From Leptodontidium sp. MPI-SDFR-AT-0119 (taxonomy: Eukaryota; Ascomycota; Leotiomycetes; Helotiales; Leptodontidiaceae), in contig JAHLEZ010000014.1 of the NCBI GenBank assembly GCA_020726505.1, positions 1,612,001 to 1,676,000 of the forward strand: a stretch of 64,000 nt of DNA. Direction: 5' to 3'. This document shows, piece by piece, positions 21,007 through 31,464 of the stretch. Below the pieces are notes generated by a model. It worked only from the letters and a program-made list of their open reading frames with translations, had not been told where the DNA came from and ran no database searches. A program made the translations under genes and the position numbers. Position 1 is the stretch's first letter, and each line of letters opens with the position of its first letter.

Positions 21007-21526
21007 AGGGGGTTTGGGTTTCTTTGCTGCTGTTTTGTGGTTTGATTTGGGGCAGGATCGCGCATGGATGGCATATGGGCTTTGCGAGGTCTTGCACGGA
21101 TAGCTTATCAATGGAATAGCGGTTCGTCATGACCATTGTTTGGCTTGCATGGGATGTGAAGCCGAAGGAGTAAGGTTCTGGCCAATTGATTACCTGCGGG
21201 TATCTACTCTGGACCCTGCTGTGTACACGAAATAATCAAAAACTCGACAAGCAGAAAATCGACCCGTTCTGTGGCCTTTCCAGCTTTCTGGAATAGACGG
21301 GGCGATTTTGTCAACCAGAGCTGATGCGCTAGGCTAAAGGTGCAATCACCTTCGAAGCTCTTCAATTGCGACTCCTGAACTCATGGGATGGGCTAACACA
21401 GTGTTTTGGGAGTCTGGGGGCAAAGTTACTAAGTTACAAACAACCAGATATCCGTGCAAGTGCTCACTTCTCTCCTCAAACAAGTCGTCCAGTTCAACAG
21501 TATGAAGTCTATACAATGCGGATCGT
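21007..21526. other. Convergent 3' region between RPL24 and the next minus-strand gene
   Basis: About 0.5 kb containing both 3' untranslated regions. No further feature was seen. Confidence 0.35.
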
Positions 21527-23231
21527 TTATGACGGCCAACAACGTTCCCAAGCATCTTTCGTCTGACCTTTTCCAGCTTCTGCGATAGCGGCTTGAGCTG
21601 CAGCCAGTTCATCCTCGGATGGCATGTTGACGATAAGCAGGTACATTACATTCTAAAAGTATGTCAACCGAGAGTTTAATTTATGGGGATGGAAATGATA
21701 TACGCTTTTGATAGCCTTCTTCATTGGGGTCAAGAATCGAACTCTCTTGTCACCTTGTTCAACTTGACTTTCGCTTCTGTTTCTCGTACTGCCTTCTTTG
21801 CCAGCTCTCTCTTCCGTGTCTCCAGACTTTCTAGTATCGTCGCCTGAAGACATCTCTTGAATCAAGATGTCATTGAGCTTCTTCTCTTTCCCAAGCTCTT
21901 CCTCGTTACCTCGAGGGCCCTCGATCTGGCCTGCCTTTGCATCCTTTGGCGACAGAGCACGGGGCTTTCCTCCTGTCAAGAGCGAGCGAAAGTTCCCGCT
22001 CGCAGCAGGATGAGTGGGATCAGCATATCTCGACCTGAAAACGGGCTTCGGCTGAGTGAGAGTGCTCTCCGGATGTGCTGCACTCTACTTGGGCATTAGC
22101 AAGCTCCCAGAACATGAGCACACTCAGTGCTTGAAGCTTACATATTTTGCCACAGCCCTCTTATCAAGATACCTGTCCACGAACTCAGATGCTGCCTTCA
22201 GCGAGTCTTTCTTCTTCTTTGACTTCTCGTCTTTCTGCTCACCTAATTCATCAAGACTTGGGGAAATGAGAGGCACGGCCAGAGGGATCGTAACATCGCT
22301 CGTCGCTCCATCTGAGCGCCGTAAGTTATGGGCTGTCTGTTTGACTTTGTTCTCATAGAGGCTGATACGGGCTCTGGAGACGATGGACGGGATGGCCGGT
22401 CCTTCTGCTCCCGTGGTCTCGGTTCCCGGATTCAATGTCATGAGTAGACAGAACAGGCCCCTGGGCTGGAAGAACTGCGCATTGAATTTCGACAGTAAGT
22501 CATTTCCTCTGTACTTATTAGCTTGAGCATTGACGCAAATGTTTGGCTACTGACCTTGTTCTATTCTGAACACTTGTAGCTGTCTCAATCGCGATGAAAC
22601 ATGCCATATCAATGGCGATGACTTCTGGGATTGGCAGCGAAAATGTAGCAAGAGAGACTAATTTGAGAGCCTCCAGCCATGGCGATGCACGAATACCCAG
22701 CTCGAAAGTCTCGAGGAAGTCGAAAAAGGTGGCTTGGTCTATTCCGGACTGCTCAAGCACAGGAGCATTTGCCCTGACGAATCCTCGAGACCGATATTTG
22801 GGTCTTTTCTGTGGTAGGATGACTGGTAGGGGAAGTTTATGGAAGGTTGGGAGTTCGCTGTATGGGCTTTCTGGAGGTGGATGTTTGAGGACGAAGGAGG
22901 AAATGATCTTGTCGGTGTCTCGTTCTTTCATCTCCTTTTCAGTCTTCGTGGGGATTTCTACCGGCGCCAATTTCTCCTGGGCGTCGTCCAATGCCCATGC
23001 TTTGTTGTCGTCGGTCTCAACGTATACCTTTTTGTGCTTAGGACTGATGTATCTGATGACTTTCCCGACGCTCCCCTTGTCGGAACCGTATTCTGTAAGC
23101 TTCTTGTCTTTGTAGCTGCTGAGGCTTTCTGATGCGAACCCGATGCCTGCAGCTATCACCTTGACGAATCCGCCGCCAAGGTCGTTGACTTTCTCCATGC
23201 TTGCAGAGTTGGCTTTCAGAAAAATTTTCAT
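21527..23231 (-). CDS. Conserved fungal protein of unknown function
   Basis: Four exons give 516 aa: 23231-22555, 22508-22142, 22084-21704 and 21652-21527, all joined in frame. The protein belongs to a widespread but uncharacterised ascomycete family, as far as I recognise it. Landmarks are RSRGFVRANAPVLEQSGIDQ followed by FFDFLETF, a hydrophobic stretch (LVSLATFSLPIPEVIAIDMA), then NRTRGNDLLSKFNAQFFQPR and GLFCLLMTLNP. Next come SEFVDRYLDKRAVAKY, SRYADPTHPAASGNFRSLLT and a C-terminal VMYLLIVNMPSEDELAAAQ. The middle is charged and disordered. The first intron has a gtcagt donor. The ATG at 23229-23231 gives MKIFLKANSASMEK; MEK downstream is an alternative. No function is assigned. Confidence 0.75.
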
Positions 23232-24133
23232 GGGTAGAGTCAGGAAAATGAAGTTAAATTATTGTCTTCACAATAAAACGCGGTGACCTGTGAAGGAAAT
23301 CACTCCTTATATCGATATTCGAAGATTATTTACGCAGTGGCACTATATTGCACTGCCATCAGGAAAACAAGGGTACACTTTCCATCGCAACATGAAGCGC
23401 ACCTGTTCAGGAATGTTAAACACAGCATGTCAGATCCCCAACATCGAGCAACCTCTTTTTGGATTGGGATTTCTAGGCGCCGAGTGTTGGCAGCTGAGCC
23501 AAGGTTGAATCCTCCATGTCACAAACACTCGACTATCCAGGCTTATTGGTTTCCCGGTACCTGAGAATACGACTAGCTCAGAAAAGTGATGATCACTTTT
23601 GCATATCTGTTCAAGACGTAAACGTGCATTGCTTGAGGTTTCGTCGCCTCGCTCGATCGGCTGGGATGATATCGACCAGGACCCAATTTAGAAAAGTCTT
23701 ACGAGCTTCGTATGTGGCAGTTCAAGATAGAATATCTTCCCTTAATAATCGATCAAGTCCAAATTCGGCACTGCCATCCAAAGAGCAGCTTAAGGTCAAG
23801 TTTTGGGGTCTGCCACATGGGGCATCATGTGACATTCTTAGAGAGAGTCTTTGCTGGGATATCTGAGTTCCTGCAGCCTTCCATTGCCCAATATTCCATT
23901 CTGTTAGCTATTCAAATTGCATCCAAAATCCCTCTCTAGCTGCAATTTACGCCGTCTTAGTCATTTGCTACCCAGACTTGCGCTTGAAGATCAACAACCC
24001 CCACCCTCGCTTAGCCTCACATCAACTTCCTCACTTGATCAGAAAATCCAAAAAATATCATTTCTCAAAGTCGTTCGTTCTGATCCCTCGATGAATCTAA
24101 AGGTTGATATTCGTCTCTAGGCCCACAGTTATC
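23232..24133. other. Divergent intergenic region
   Basis: About 0.9 kb between the unknown-function gene and the HET gene. Short open frames here lack family character. Nothing else was seen. Confidence 0.35.
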
Positions 24134-26238
24134 ATGCCCGAATTATATCAATACACACCCCTTCCAGGCGGAAGATACATTCGCCTCCTCTACCTCGAAC
24201 CAGGCACGAAGAGCGACGCCGGCCGATGCCAGCTCACAACAGTGAGCCTAGACGAAGCGCCTCCTTTCGAAGCTTTATCATACCACTGGGGAAGCACACA
24301 ACTCAGCCATTCAATTTCCGTCAAGGGCGAAGGAGCGCTCAACCTCACCTCCAACCTCGTCTCAGCCCTGACCCGAGTCCGTCACGAGACCGAAGTCAGA
24401 GTCCTATGGGCAGACGCTATATGTATCAATCAAGAAAGCATTGAAGAAAGAACGGAACAGGTACAGCTCATGTCTGCGATCTATGGCAGAGCCTCACAAG
24501 TTCTTATCTATTTGGGAGCTGCGACTGATGATCTGGCTGTGGCTGTGGCGCTGATAATGAAGATGTTTAATCTGGCATTGGAGGAGAGGAGGACAGGTGG
24601 TACGGAAAGGTTGGTTGAGAGTAGATATCCTTCTGCTAAGGACAATGAGGAGTGGGGGTTACCGCCATTCGACTCGCCTGATTGGGAGTGTCTACTGCGG
24701 TTTTTTGCCCGTGCATGTAAGTACAAGAGGACTGCACTTCTACTCTTCTAGTCTGTCTCTCTACCTACTTGCCTTTGCATTCAATATCGCGCGATCTCCC
24801 TCGAGCTGATCAGAATGCATATATTTATTAACATCTTCGATATCTAGGGTTCGAACGAGTCTGGATCGTTCAGGAAGTCCGCGTATCATCCAGCGCATTA
24901 GCTCTCATCGGCGACTACGAAATCTCCTGGTTGATAATCTACATCGCATCAAGCTGGTTCGCAACCAAGAACTATAAGTACTTACCAGCCGGGACAGGCA
25001 TTTACGCCGGCCACATCGGGATAGTCGGGTGGCCGAATCGAATCGGATGCCATAAATTGGAACCCAGCAGCTCGTTCCGCGTTCCATTGAATCAAATCAT
25101 TCGGAAGATGCGACCGAGTAAAGCAACTGATCCGAGAGATAAGATTTTTGGGTTCCTTGGATTGGCTGCTGAGGCCGAGGGGGGTGAGGATCCGAGACTG
25201 AGACCGGATTATTCAAAGTCTCTCGAGAGAACGTATCGAGATGCGTCGCGGTTCCTGATTGAGACAGAAAGAAGTCTGCAGATTCTGTCGGCAGTGTGTT
25301 GGGTGCCTGATCCTCGCTCTCCTATTGTTTGGAAGAAAACTAGTATTGAAACGGAATATGGGACCGAGACGACATCGAAGCTGGAATGGGGACCCCCGGA
25401 TGAGAGTGTTGTTTTCCCTTCTTGGGTCCCTAGATGGGATTGTCCTATTATCGCGTACCCGCTTGTTGGTCGAAGTGATCGTGAGAATTTCTTCCATGCT
25501 AGTGGAGATATTCCTTTAGGGTTGATAGATTCTGCCGATGAGAATGCGTTGATTGTTAGGGGATTGGAGATCGATGTTGTGTTGCAGCAGAGTGATGTTC
25601 TCTCGTCTGAGCTTATTGGGTATGAGCCTCATCAGACTATTCTTGATACGGCCTGGCTTGAGATGGGCAGCAAAGCTACGATATATCCTGACGGTGATCG
25701 TTTGGATATCTTCCATTTGACTCTCACGGCGGGTTTGATGTTGAATCAGAAAGAGGCCGAAGGTGATGCTGGGTATCAGGAGAACGTCAGAGCATTTCGA
25801 AAGAAGATGCCCAAATATAGCGGAAGGAAGAGCGGATCCCACGTCGAGGAAGCTAAACCACCAGAGTTGAGTAAAAACCAACTTAAGGGAAGTGATAACT
25901 GTGAAGGAGTAGAACCACCGACGGATATCCCAGACGTCGATATCACAATTGACATGACAGGCGATCCGGACGTATATCTGCGGCTAGTGAAAGAATACTG
26001 CGATCATCGACGTTTCTTCGTCACAAAGAAAGGATACATGGGCTTGGGACCTCAAGGAATACTTCCTTGGGATACCGTTTGTGTTTTGTTTGGTGGTGAT
26101 ACCCCGTACGTGTTGCGGAAGAAGGAAGGATGTTGGCAGTTTATTGGTGAGTGTTATGTGCATGGCATCATGAAGGGAGAGGCTGTAAGAGTTCTGAAGG
26201 ATGGGGTGGATGAGGGAGAAGTCTTTGAGATTCGGTGA
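24134..26238 (+). CDS. Heterokaryon incompatibility (HET) domain protein
   Basis: HET-domain proteins take part in self/non-self recognition and programmed cell death in filamentous ascomycetes; individual roles vary. Two exons, 24134-24716 and 24848-26238, give 657 aa. The HET domain occupies about residues 40-200. It shows PPFEALSYHWGS, VLWADAICINQESIEERTEQ, VQLMSAIYGRASQVLIYLG and, after the 131-nt intron, WFERVWIVQEV. Further family sequences are RPSKATDPRDKIFGFLGLA and, near the C-terminus, CVLFGGDTPYVLRKKEGCWQ then FIGECYVHGIM. No NACHT, WD or other repeat domain is attached. The ATG at 24134 gives MPELYQYTPLPGGRYIRLL, the usual start of such proteins. The frame is intact. Confidence 0.92.
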
Positions 26239-26512
26239 GAGGGGGACTGAGATGGCTTGCGTAAGACTGGAAGATTCTGAGGATGACGATAAGAGAGCTT
26301 GTTTTTTGTTTTGTCGTGTAGGTACTGGGGCTGTATCTGCTCTCATAGCCGAAGGAATACAACCAATCTTATTAGGATTTTAGTAAGTCTGGGACAAGAA
26401 AATTACAACTTATGGCGACATCAAGCTTTAAAACGCAAAGCTGTTCCAATCATCCCCAGGCAGTATTCATATCCTGCAAATCACAAATACCACACCTACC
26501 ACCAAACCACAC

Positions 26513-27854
26513 TCACAGCCTCCCTTCCTCCCCCACCTCCCCCCATCTAAACATAGCCCAACTAAAGCTCCCCTCTACCAACGTCCAAAGCCTAACCCCC
26601 ATATCCCCCGCAGCAGCCCCAACACCAACATACACCGGCAGCAAGTGATCAAAATTCGGATGCGCAGCCCTCGCATCTTTCCTGCTCAGCAATTCCACCA
26701 TCTTCTCATCTCTCTCTTCGACATCGCCATCGAACTCCACTGCAGCCCTCAACGCCTCGTCGAATGTTGGAGCGTAAGGCATCAGCGTTCTTGCTGCCTC
26801 GAACTGCATGTCGCGCAAGTTGTGGACGGCCATCCCGGACATGAGTAGGACGATGTTTTCGCTGCGGAGGGAGGAGATTGCTCGACCCAGAGCGAGGTGT
26901 TGTGATGGTGATTCGGAGGCGAAGAGGGAGACTTGGATTAAGGGGCAGTCTAGGGGGTTGGTGATGGGGTCGAAGGCGACTTTGAAGGGTGCCCTGAAAG
27001 TAGAGTTTGTTCAGTACATGTTATTTCGAAGCGTTAGCGAGTAGGTGCATTCCCAGAAAGGACAGCCGCATTTAACTTTCAACGGACCAGATTATGGAAT
27101 CTGGAGGCTAAGTAGAAGAGACTTGGTCAGTACGCACCACACACCATGGTCAAGACCTCGGCGAGTACCCGTAGCTTCGATATTGTGTTTGGTGAGGACT
27201 TCAATAACACGTTGAGCCAGCGGAAACGACCCTTTGTTGGGATAAGTTTCCTTGTAATAATGATCCGGGAATCCATAGAAACTGCATACACCAAGTCAAC
27301 ACAAGATATTCTAAGCGAAGGATATAGACAAGGGCAGAGTCTTACTCATAAATCAACTCCGTGTTCTCAAACGTGTTTACTTCAACAGCATTCGGCTCTC
27401 CCTGCCAATGAGCCGAGAAAACAAGAACTGCTTTGGGCTTCACTTTCTGGGTGATCTCCCGGCCGATTTTCTGGAGTTGGGGGTAGACGGGGTGGGCCTT
27501 TTCGTACATGATGTTTGGCTAGGGGTGTTTCGGATTAGCACTGTTTGCTTCACTTGATTTGGATTCTTTATTGGTGTCCCAGAATGGTCAATTGACGAAT
27601 AATATTTTCTTTTAGGAAGAACTTACGCCACCATGACTGAGGAAATACACAGGCGTCCTCCGCTCGGTCGAAGTCATATTCGAAAGCACCATAGGAGTTT
27701 TCTGCTCTGTGGAGAGAGGCGGGGTGGAGAAAACACTTCTGAGGAAATTGCGAGACGAGGGGAGGAATTGTGTGTTTTGGGAGAGGTATATTGAGAAGGC
27801 TAGGACTAGGAAAGTCACGAGGAGAGTAAGAGAGCGTAGGGATGGGAAAGGCAT
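26513..27854 (-). CDS. Extradiol ring-cleavage dioxygenase, LigB/DODA family
   Basis: Member of the class III extradiol dioxygenases, which open catechol-type aromatic rings using Fe(II). Exons are 27854-27627, 27518-27346, 27281-27138 and 26993-26513, for 341 aa. Likely metal-binding and active-site His residues sit in FLSHGGPNIMYE, VLVFSAHWQG and GLDHGVWAPFKVAF. The C-terminal half contains IQVSLFASESPSQHLALGRA and NIVLLMSGMAVHNLRDM, then FDHLLPVYVGVGAA. The first 60 residues include a hydrophobic segment (LTLLVTFLVLAFSIYL), unusual for this soluble family. Starting at Met60 (MTSTERRTPVYFLSHGG) would give a classic-length enzyme. A transposon lies 105 bp upstream of the first ATG, so transcription may start inside or be altered by it. 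The true substrate is unknown. Confidence 0.85.
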
Positions 27855-27960
27855 GGGGAGAGGGAGGGGGAGGGGACCAGGAAAGTGTGGTTGATGTTGA
27901 CGGCTGTGTGGAGGCGAGGCTGAAATTTACGAGAGGCATCTGTGTGGGTACGGGATCATA

Positions 27961-28025
27961 CAGCCAATCTTCGGATCGGAGTGATTCTTCGGTTAGTAAC
28001 GCCGATTCACCGACTTTTGCTGTAG
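27961..28025 (+). repeat. Left terminal inverted repeat of the transposon
   Basis: Starts CAGCCAATCTTCGGATCGGA and matches the reverse complement of 31074-31138 base for base over 65 bp. Similarity resumes at about 28065-28119 after a diverged stretch, giving an extended repeat of about 160 bp. Confidence 0.92.
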
Positions 28026-28157
28026 CCCCTACCCAAATTGAATGTTAGAATATTGTAACCTTCAGAACTCCACCATTCCTCCACCGATTTGCCTCCAAAT
28101 TGGATCATTTTGAAGCTCTCAACGTGCCTCTTCTTTCCATACGTCATATTCGCGAGT

Positions 28158-29888
28158 ATGCCTCCAAAACGTGCTCGAAATCGTGCGATTAAGCGTCCCA
28201 AAGCGACTAAAACGACGACTCCACGTACTCCACTTTCCTCAACGCCAGGGCCAGCTAAAATAACCCTCAAAATCAATACCACTAAAGTCAGTGATGCTTC
28301 TGTTAGCTCTACAGCTCTTACTTTGTCTGCCACACCTAATTTAGGTGTAGCAGATGAGGTAGAAGCTATAGAGCCTACAGAACCCTCATTATTGCCCATT
28401 GTAGCACCTCCTCAGCCTTCATCGACACCACAGTTTGTTTCCCCGCTAGAACCTATTATTATACGGTCTCCTTCGCCTTCGCAGATTGATATATGGATCG
28501 TTGAGCTGGAAATCCGATGTTATCTTGACAACGAGCGTATTAGCAGTACGATTGGGATGATAACAAATGATCCAGAGGTTGATGGGAGTACCTATGAGTC
28601 AATTAAACGGAATGCGGAGCAGTTAGCAGATCGCGGTATCGTAGAAAGAGGTGTTTCTACCCCAAGGAGAGATAATACTTGCTGGTACGGTGCCTATGGA
28701 CCTGTTGGGAACCCTACGGAGGTTGATATTAGGAATGAAGCTGAATTCAAACACGTCGTCGCTCGAGCTCGGAATTGGGGACCTAAAGGCAAAGAAAAGC
28801 TTCTCAAATTGCAAATTTGCTTTGGAATCGTTTTGTTTCCATTGAATATGCAACGACCTCCTTGGAAAGAGCCTTCAGCACCGAAACCTCCGGTTATTGC
28901 GATTCCAAAGCGTGTATTTCAAGAGGAGGAGAGCCATACGGTGAAAAAGCCACGTACAGCGACTAATCGACTATTAGAGGAGGTTGAAAAGACCCGCGAA
29001 GCTGAAAAGGGGACCTTTCAATCAATTTTGACGTCAATTCAAGTACGCTGGGCCTGTAAGGTTGATTCTTGCTCTTCGTCGACAAGATTTTGCTGGGTCA
29101 ACGATGATAAACACTACTACCTCTCTGCGGAAGATCTGCGACGTTGGGGACATGATATTCAAGAAGATTTGACTGTGTTGGACGAGCCTAGTCAACTTCA
29201 TCGAGTACGACTATCGGAGGAGCGTCGAGAGCGTCAAAAACCAAAGGCAAAGAGGAAGAAGAAGCAAAGGAGGACATACCATGATGAATCGTCATCTCCG
29301 GAACCACAGTTAGCAGCTCAACACACCAAAAAAACAGTGTTTTGGCCTTCAAATCCTTACCCAGCTATGTACCAGTCAATGTTACCACCTTTAGGATGGT
29401 CTTCATATGCTCCTGGCCCTCAAATATACCCTCACTTTCCACAGCCTAATGTTGCGCCTCCCCCTCCTCCAACACACGAATATCAGTCGATAGAGCCTCA
29501 ATTACCTTCAACTCAACGATTAAAGAGAGCTGAAAGTGAGTTCTTATCAATGGCCAATCTGCGAGAGTCGAGTCCACTTCGTAGTAGTAAAACTACAGAT
29601 GAGGTGTTGTTTGCTTTGAAATCGTTCCTTCGTCAACTTTCACCTCCTCCAACATCGTCCATAGCCTCTCAATTCGACTTCACAATCAAAACCTTTGTTG
29701 AGCAAGAGTATGATATTGATATGGTAAAGGAAACGACAATAAAAGAGGCTTTGGAGCTTGGAATTAAGGTTGGTGTTTTGAAGATGATTCAGAGGCAATT
29801 GAAACCATTCAAGAAGTGGTACAATCAACAAAGTTGTATTGAAGAAGAGGACAGCGAATTTGACAAAGATGAGGACGAGGAAGAGTGA
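28158..29888 (+). CDS. Transposon accessory protein with a Cys/Trp/His motif
   Basis: Function unknown. The single exon encodes 576 aa from ATG 28158 (MPPKRARNRAIKRPK). The N-terminus is strongly basic and then Pro/Ser-rich and likely disordered (to about residue 110). About 115-230 looks folded (IWIVELEIRCYLDNERIS, RRDNTCWYGAYGPVGNP). Near residues 297-335 is WACKVDSC followed by RFCWVNDDKHYYLSAEDLRR, a C-x4-C-x7-CW-x6-H-type pattern that could bind zinc. It resembles a motif I recall from uncharacterised, transposon-associated fungal proteins. A basic patch (KPKAKRKKKQRR) could be a nuclear signal. The C-terminus is acidic (EEEDSEFDKDEDEEE). It is convergent with the transposase and inside the inverted repeats, so it moves with the element. 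A DNA-binding or targeting role is inference. Confidence 0.7.
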   Translation: MPPKRARNRAIKRPKATKTTTPRTPLSSTPGPAKITLKINTTKVSDASVSSTALTLSATPNLGVADEVEAIEPTEPSLLPIVAPPQPSSTPQFVSPLEPIIIRSPSPSQIDIWIVELEIRCYLDNERISSTIGMITNDPEVDGSTYESIKRNAEQLADRGIVERGVSTPRRDNTCWYGAYGPVGNPTEVDIRNEAEFKHVVARARNWGPKGKEKLLKLQICFGIVLFPLNMQRPPWKEPSAPKPPVIAIPKRVFQEEESHTVKKPRTATNRLLEEVEKTREAEKGTFQSILTSIQVRWACKVDSCSSSTRFCWVNDDKHYYLSAEDLRRWGHDIQEDLTVLDEPSQLHRVRLSEERRERQKPKAKRKKKQRRTYHDESSSPEPQLAAQHTKKTVFWPSNPYPAMYQSMLPPLGWSSYAPGPQIYPHFPQPNVAPPPPPTHEYQSIEPQLPSTQRLKRAESEFLSMANLRESSPLRSSKTTDEVLFALKSFLRQLSPPPTSSIASQFDFTIKTFVEQEYDIDMVKETTIKEALELGIKVGVLKMIQRQLKPFKKWYNQQSCIEEEDSEFDKDEDEEE

Positions 29889-29925
29889 GTTTAGTAGTGT
29901 TTATAAGTTAAATTGTATTGTTTTA

Positions 29926-30927
29926 TCACTCATCTTCATCATCTTCTTCTATTGGTATGCCTTGGTAGCCAGAATGACGAAAATGCCCCCTTGCTCTACG
30001 CTCAGCTTCAGCACCAACACCTACAGAGCGTACAGCTAATATTAGGAAATCCTCGAATTCTTCCCAGGTATGCTCACTCCAACGCCAGTGCCTTCGAATC
30101 CACGCCTTTAAATCTGCGAAGCTCTCTTCGATAGGGTTAAAAAAGGGGCAATATGGAGGGAGATACTCCAATTGAAGACCGAATGTTGCGCAAAGTATAG
30201 GAATTCGAGGATTAGTGTGGATTGAGGCGTTATCCATAATAATAATCTCGATTCCTTGCTCAATACACTCAGGTAAGATACTCTTTTCTAACCATTCCTC
30301 AAAGATCTCTGCTGTAATCGAGCCTTGGTAGATCAATGGTTGATGATAACCACGAAGTGAGTACGCCGGAAGAATTGACCACCTTCTTGATCGCTTTAAT
30401 ACACGTTGTATTTCAGCTGGCGCACCTCTAGGAGCCCATCCGCGACGCCTATCCGTTGTTCTCTCATTACAGGCAGATTCGTCGATAACACAAATCTTCC
30501 GGGCATCCCAAAATACCATCTTTCGCCTCCAAGCCGCAATTAATTCGTCGTTTCTTTGCGCCGCAGATACTTTGAGTACTTTCTTGGTGTATTTGAGCCT
30601 TTGGAGAGCTTTGGAGACTTGATTTGCTGACACGTCGACGTCGTAGGCCTCATACAAATACAACGCAAGCTCGTCTTGATACAAATCAGGCTCTCTTTCA
30701 AGCAACGACACCATATATTCAGCCATATCGTCGGTAATAACAGGTGGAGGGCCATGGCGACGACGATTTGAAGGTGATATTTGGCTCTTCAGCTTTCGAT
30801 TCCGCTGGCATATCGTCTTATATGTTGTTTGGAACTCTTTGGCTAACGCTCGTAGATCAATATCGACCCCATTAGTCAATATTTGATCAATTCTAGCTGC
30901 TTTCCAAGCTGGCAGATTCGGAGCCAT
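29926..30927 (-). CDS. Tc1/mariner-type DD34E transposase
   Basis: Catalyses cut-and-paste movement of the surrounding element. The gene is a single exon of 333 aa. The N-terminal half has helix-turn-helix character (DIDLRALAKEFQTTYKTICQ, then VDVSANQVSKALQRLKYTKK). The catalytic triad is visible: D149 in CVIDESAC, D232 in IIIMDNASIHTN and E267 in FFNPIEESFADLK. There are 34 residues between the last two, the DD34E spacing of Tc1. GRPR-like sequence is replaced by RRRHGPPP. The frame is open upstream through the inverted repeat into flanking DNA, so I chose the ATG at 30925-30927 (MAPNLPAWKAARIDQIL), which lies inside the element and starts the conserved protein. No disabling change is seen. 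Confidence 0.92.
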   Translation of the reverse strand: MAPNLPAWKAARIDQILTNGVDIDLRALAKEFQTTYKTICQRNRKLKSQISPSNRRRHGPPPVITDDMAEYMVSLLEREPDLYQDELALYLYEAYDVDVSANQVSKALQRLKYTKKVLKVSAAQRNDELIAAWRRKMVFWDARKICVIDESACNERTTDRRRGWAPRGAPAEIQRVLKRSRRWSILPAYSLRGYHQPLIYQGSITAEIFEEWLEKSILPECIEQGIEIIIMDNASIHTNPRIPILCATFGLQLEYLPPYCPFFNPIEESFADLKAWIRRHWRWSEHTWEEFEDFLILAVRSVGVGAEAERRARGHFRHSGYQGIPIEEDDEDE

Positions 30928-31073
30928 GACGTCACGTTGTTCGCAGATACACAGTCGATTCGTCAGATCAAGAGCTTCAAAATGATCCAATTTGGAGGCA
31001 AATCGATGGAGGAATGGTGGAGTTCTAAAGGTTCTAAATATTATAATTTTCAAACATCCTGTTTTGGTGGGGT

Positions 31074-31138
31074 CTACAGCAAAAGTCGGTGAATCGGCGT
31101 TACTAACCGAAGAATCACTCCGATCCGAAGATTGGCTG
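31074..31138 (-). repeat. Right terminal inverted repeat of the transposon
   Basis: Reverse complement identical to 27961-28025. The outer end gattggctg abuts the TA target duplication at 31139-31140. Confidence 0.92.
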
Positions 31139-31140
31139 TA

Positions 31141-31464
31141 AGTTGCTGATTCGTAATTGGCGCTGGTAGGCATCAGTCAGCGAGTGGTGAGGGGTTTCCA
31201 CTTCTCAGCCTTGTGTGGATCACTTTCCGCTCGTTGACGTTTGATATTGCGGCTTTGAAGTACGACTTGTGGTGTGATTTTTGAATTGAATTTTAATTCA
31301 TCTAGACTGTAGATAACTCAGGACCTGTTTTCCCGAGTCTCGCTGTGCGAAATGCTCCTCTGCGGCTTTTTCACCATGTACCATCCAGCTATAGTCATGA
31401 CGACCGTCACTAGAAATACCAGCAATATTGTGTAGTTGTTCATCCCTGATTCCTGCCCTTCGAG
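31141..31464. other. Flank between transposon and APT1 3' end
   Basis: About 0.32 kb. It continues the pre-insertion sequence that originally joined 27958. No gene was seen. Confidence 0.4.

Larger units (their letters stand above)
27961..31138. mobile_element. Complete two-gene Tc1/mariner DNA transposon
   Basis: The element is 3178 bp. It is bounded by TA dinucleotides (27959-27960 and 31139-31140), the target duplication of the Tc1/mariner superfamily. Its ends are inverted repeats with 65 bp of perfect identity and weaker similarity to about 160 bp. It carries two convergent genes: an accessory protein on + (28158-29888) and a DD34E transposase on - (30927-29926), whose stops are 37 bp apart. 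Both frames are open. Perfect ends and intact genes suggest recent insertion and possible activity. Confidence 0.9.

Noticed and set aside
28007..28399. Minus frame over the left transposon end
   Set aside because: Antisense of the accessory gene's low-complexity start; no motif.
31141..31173. Extension of the transposase frame beyond the right inverted end
   Set aside because: It reads through the repeat into flanking DNA; the conserved protein starts at the ATG at 30927.
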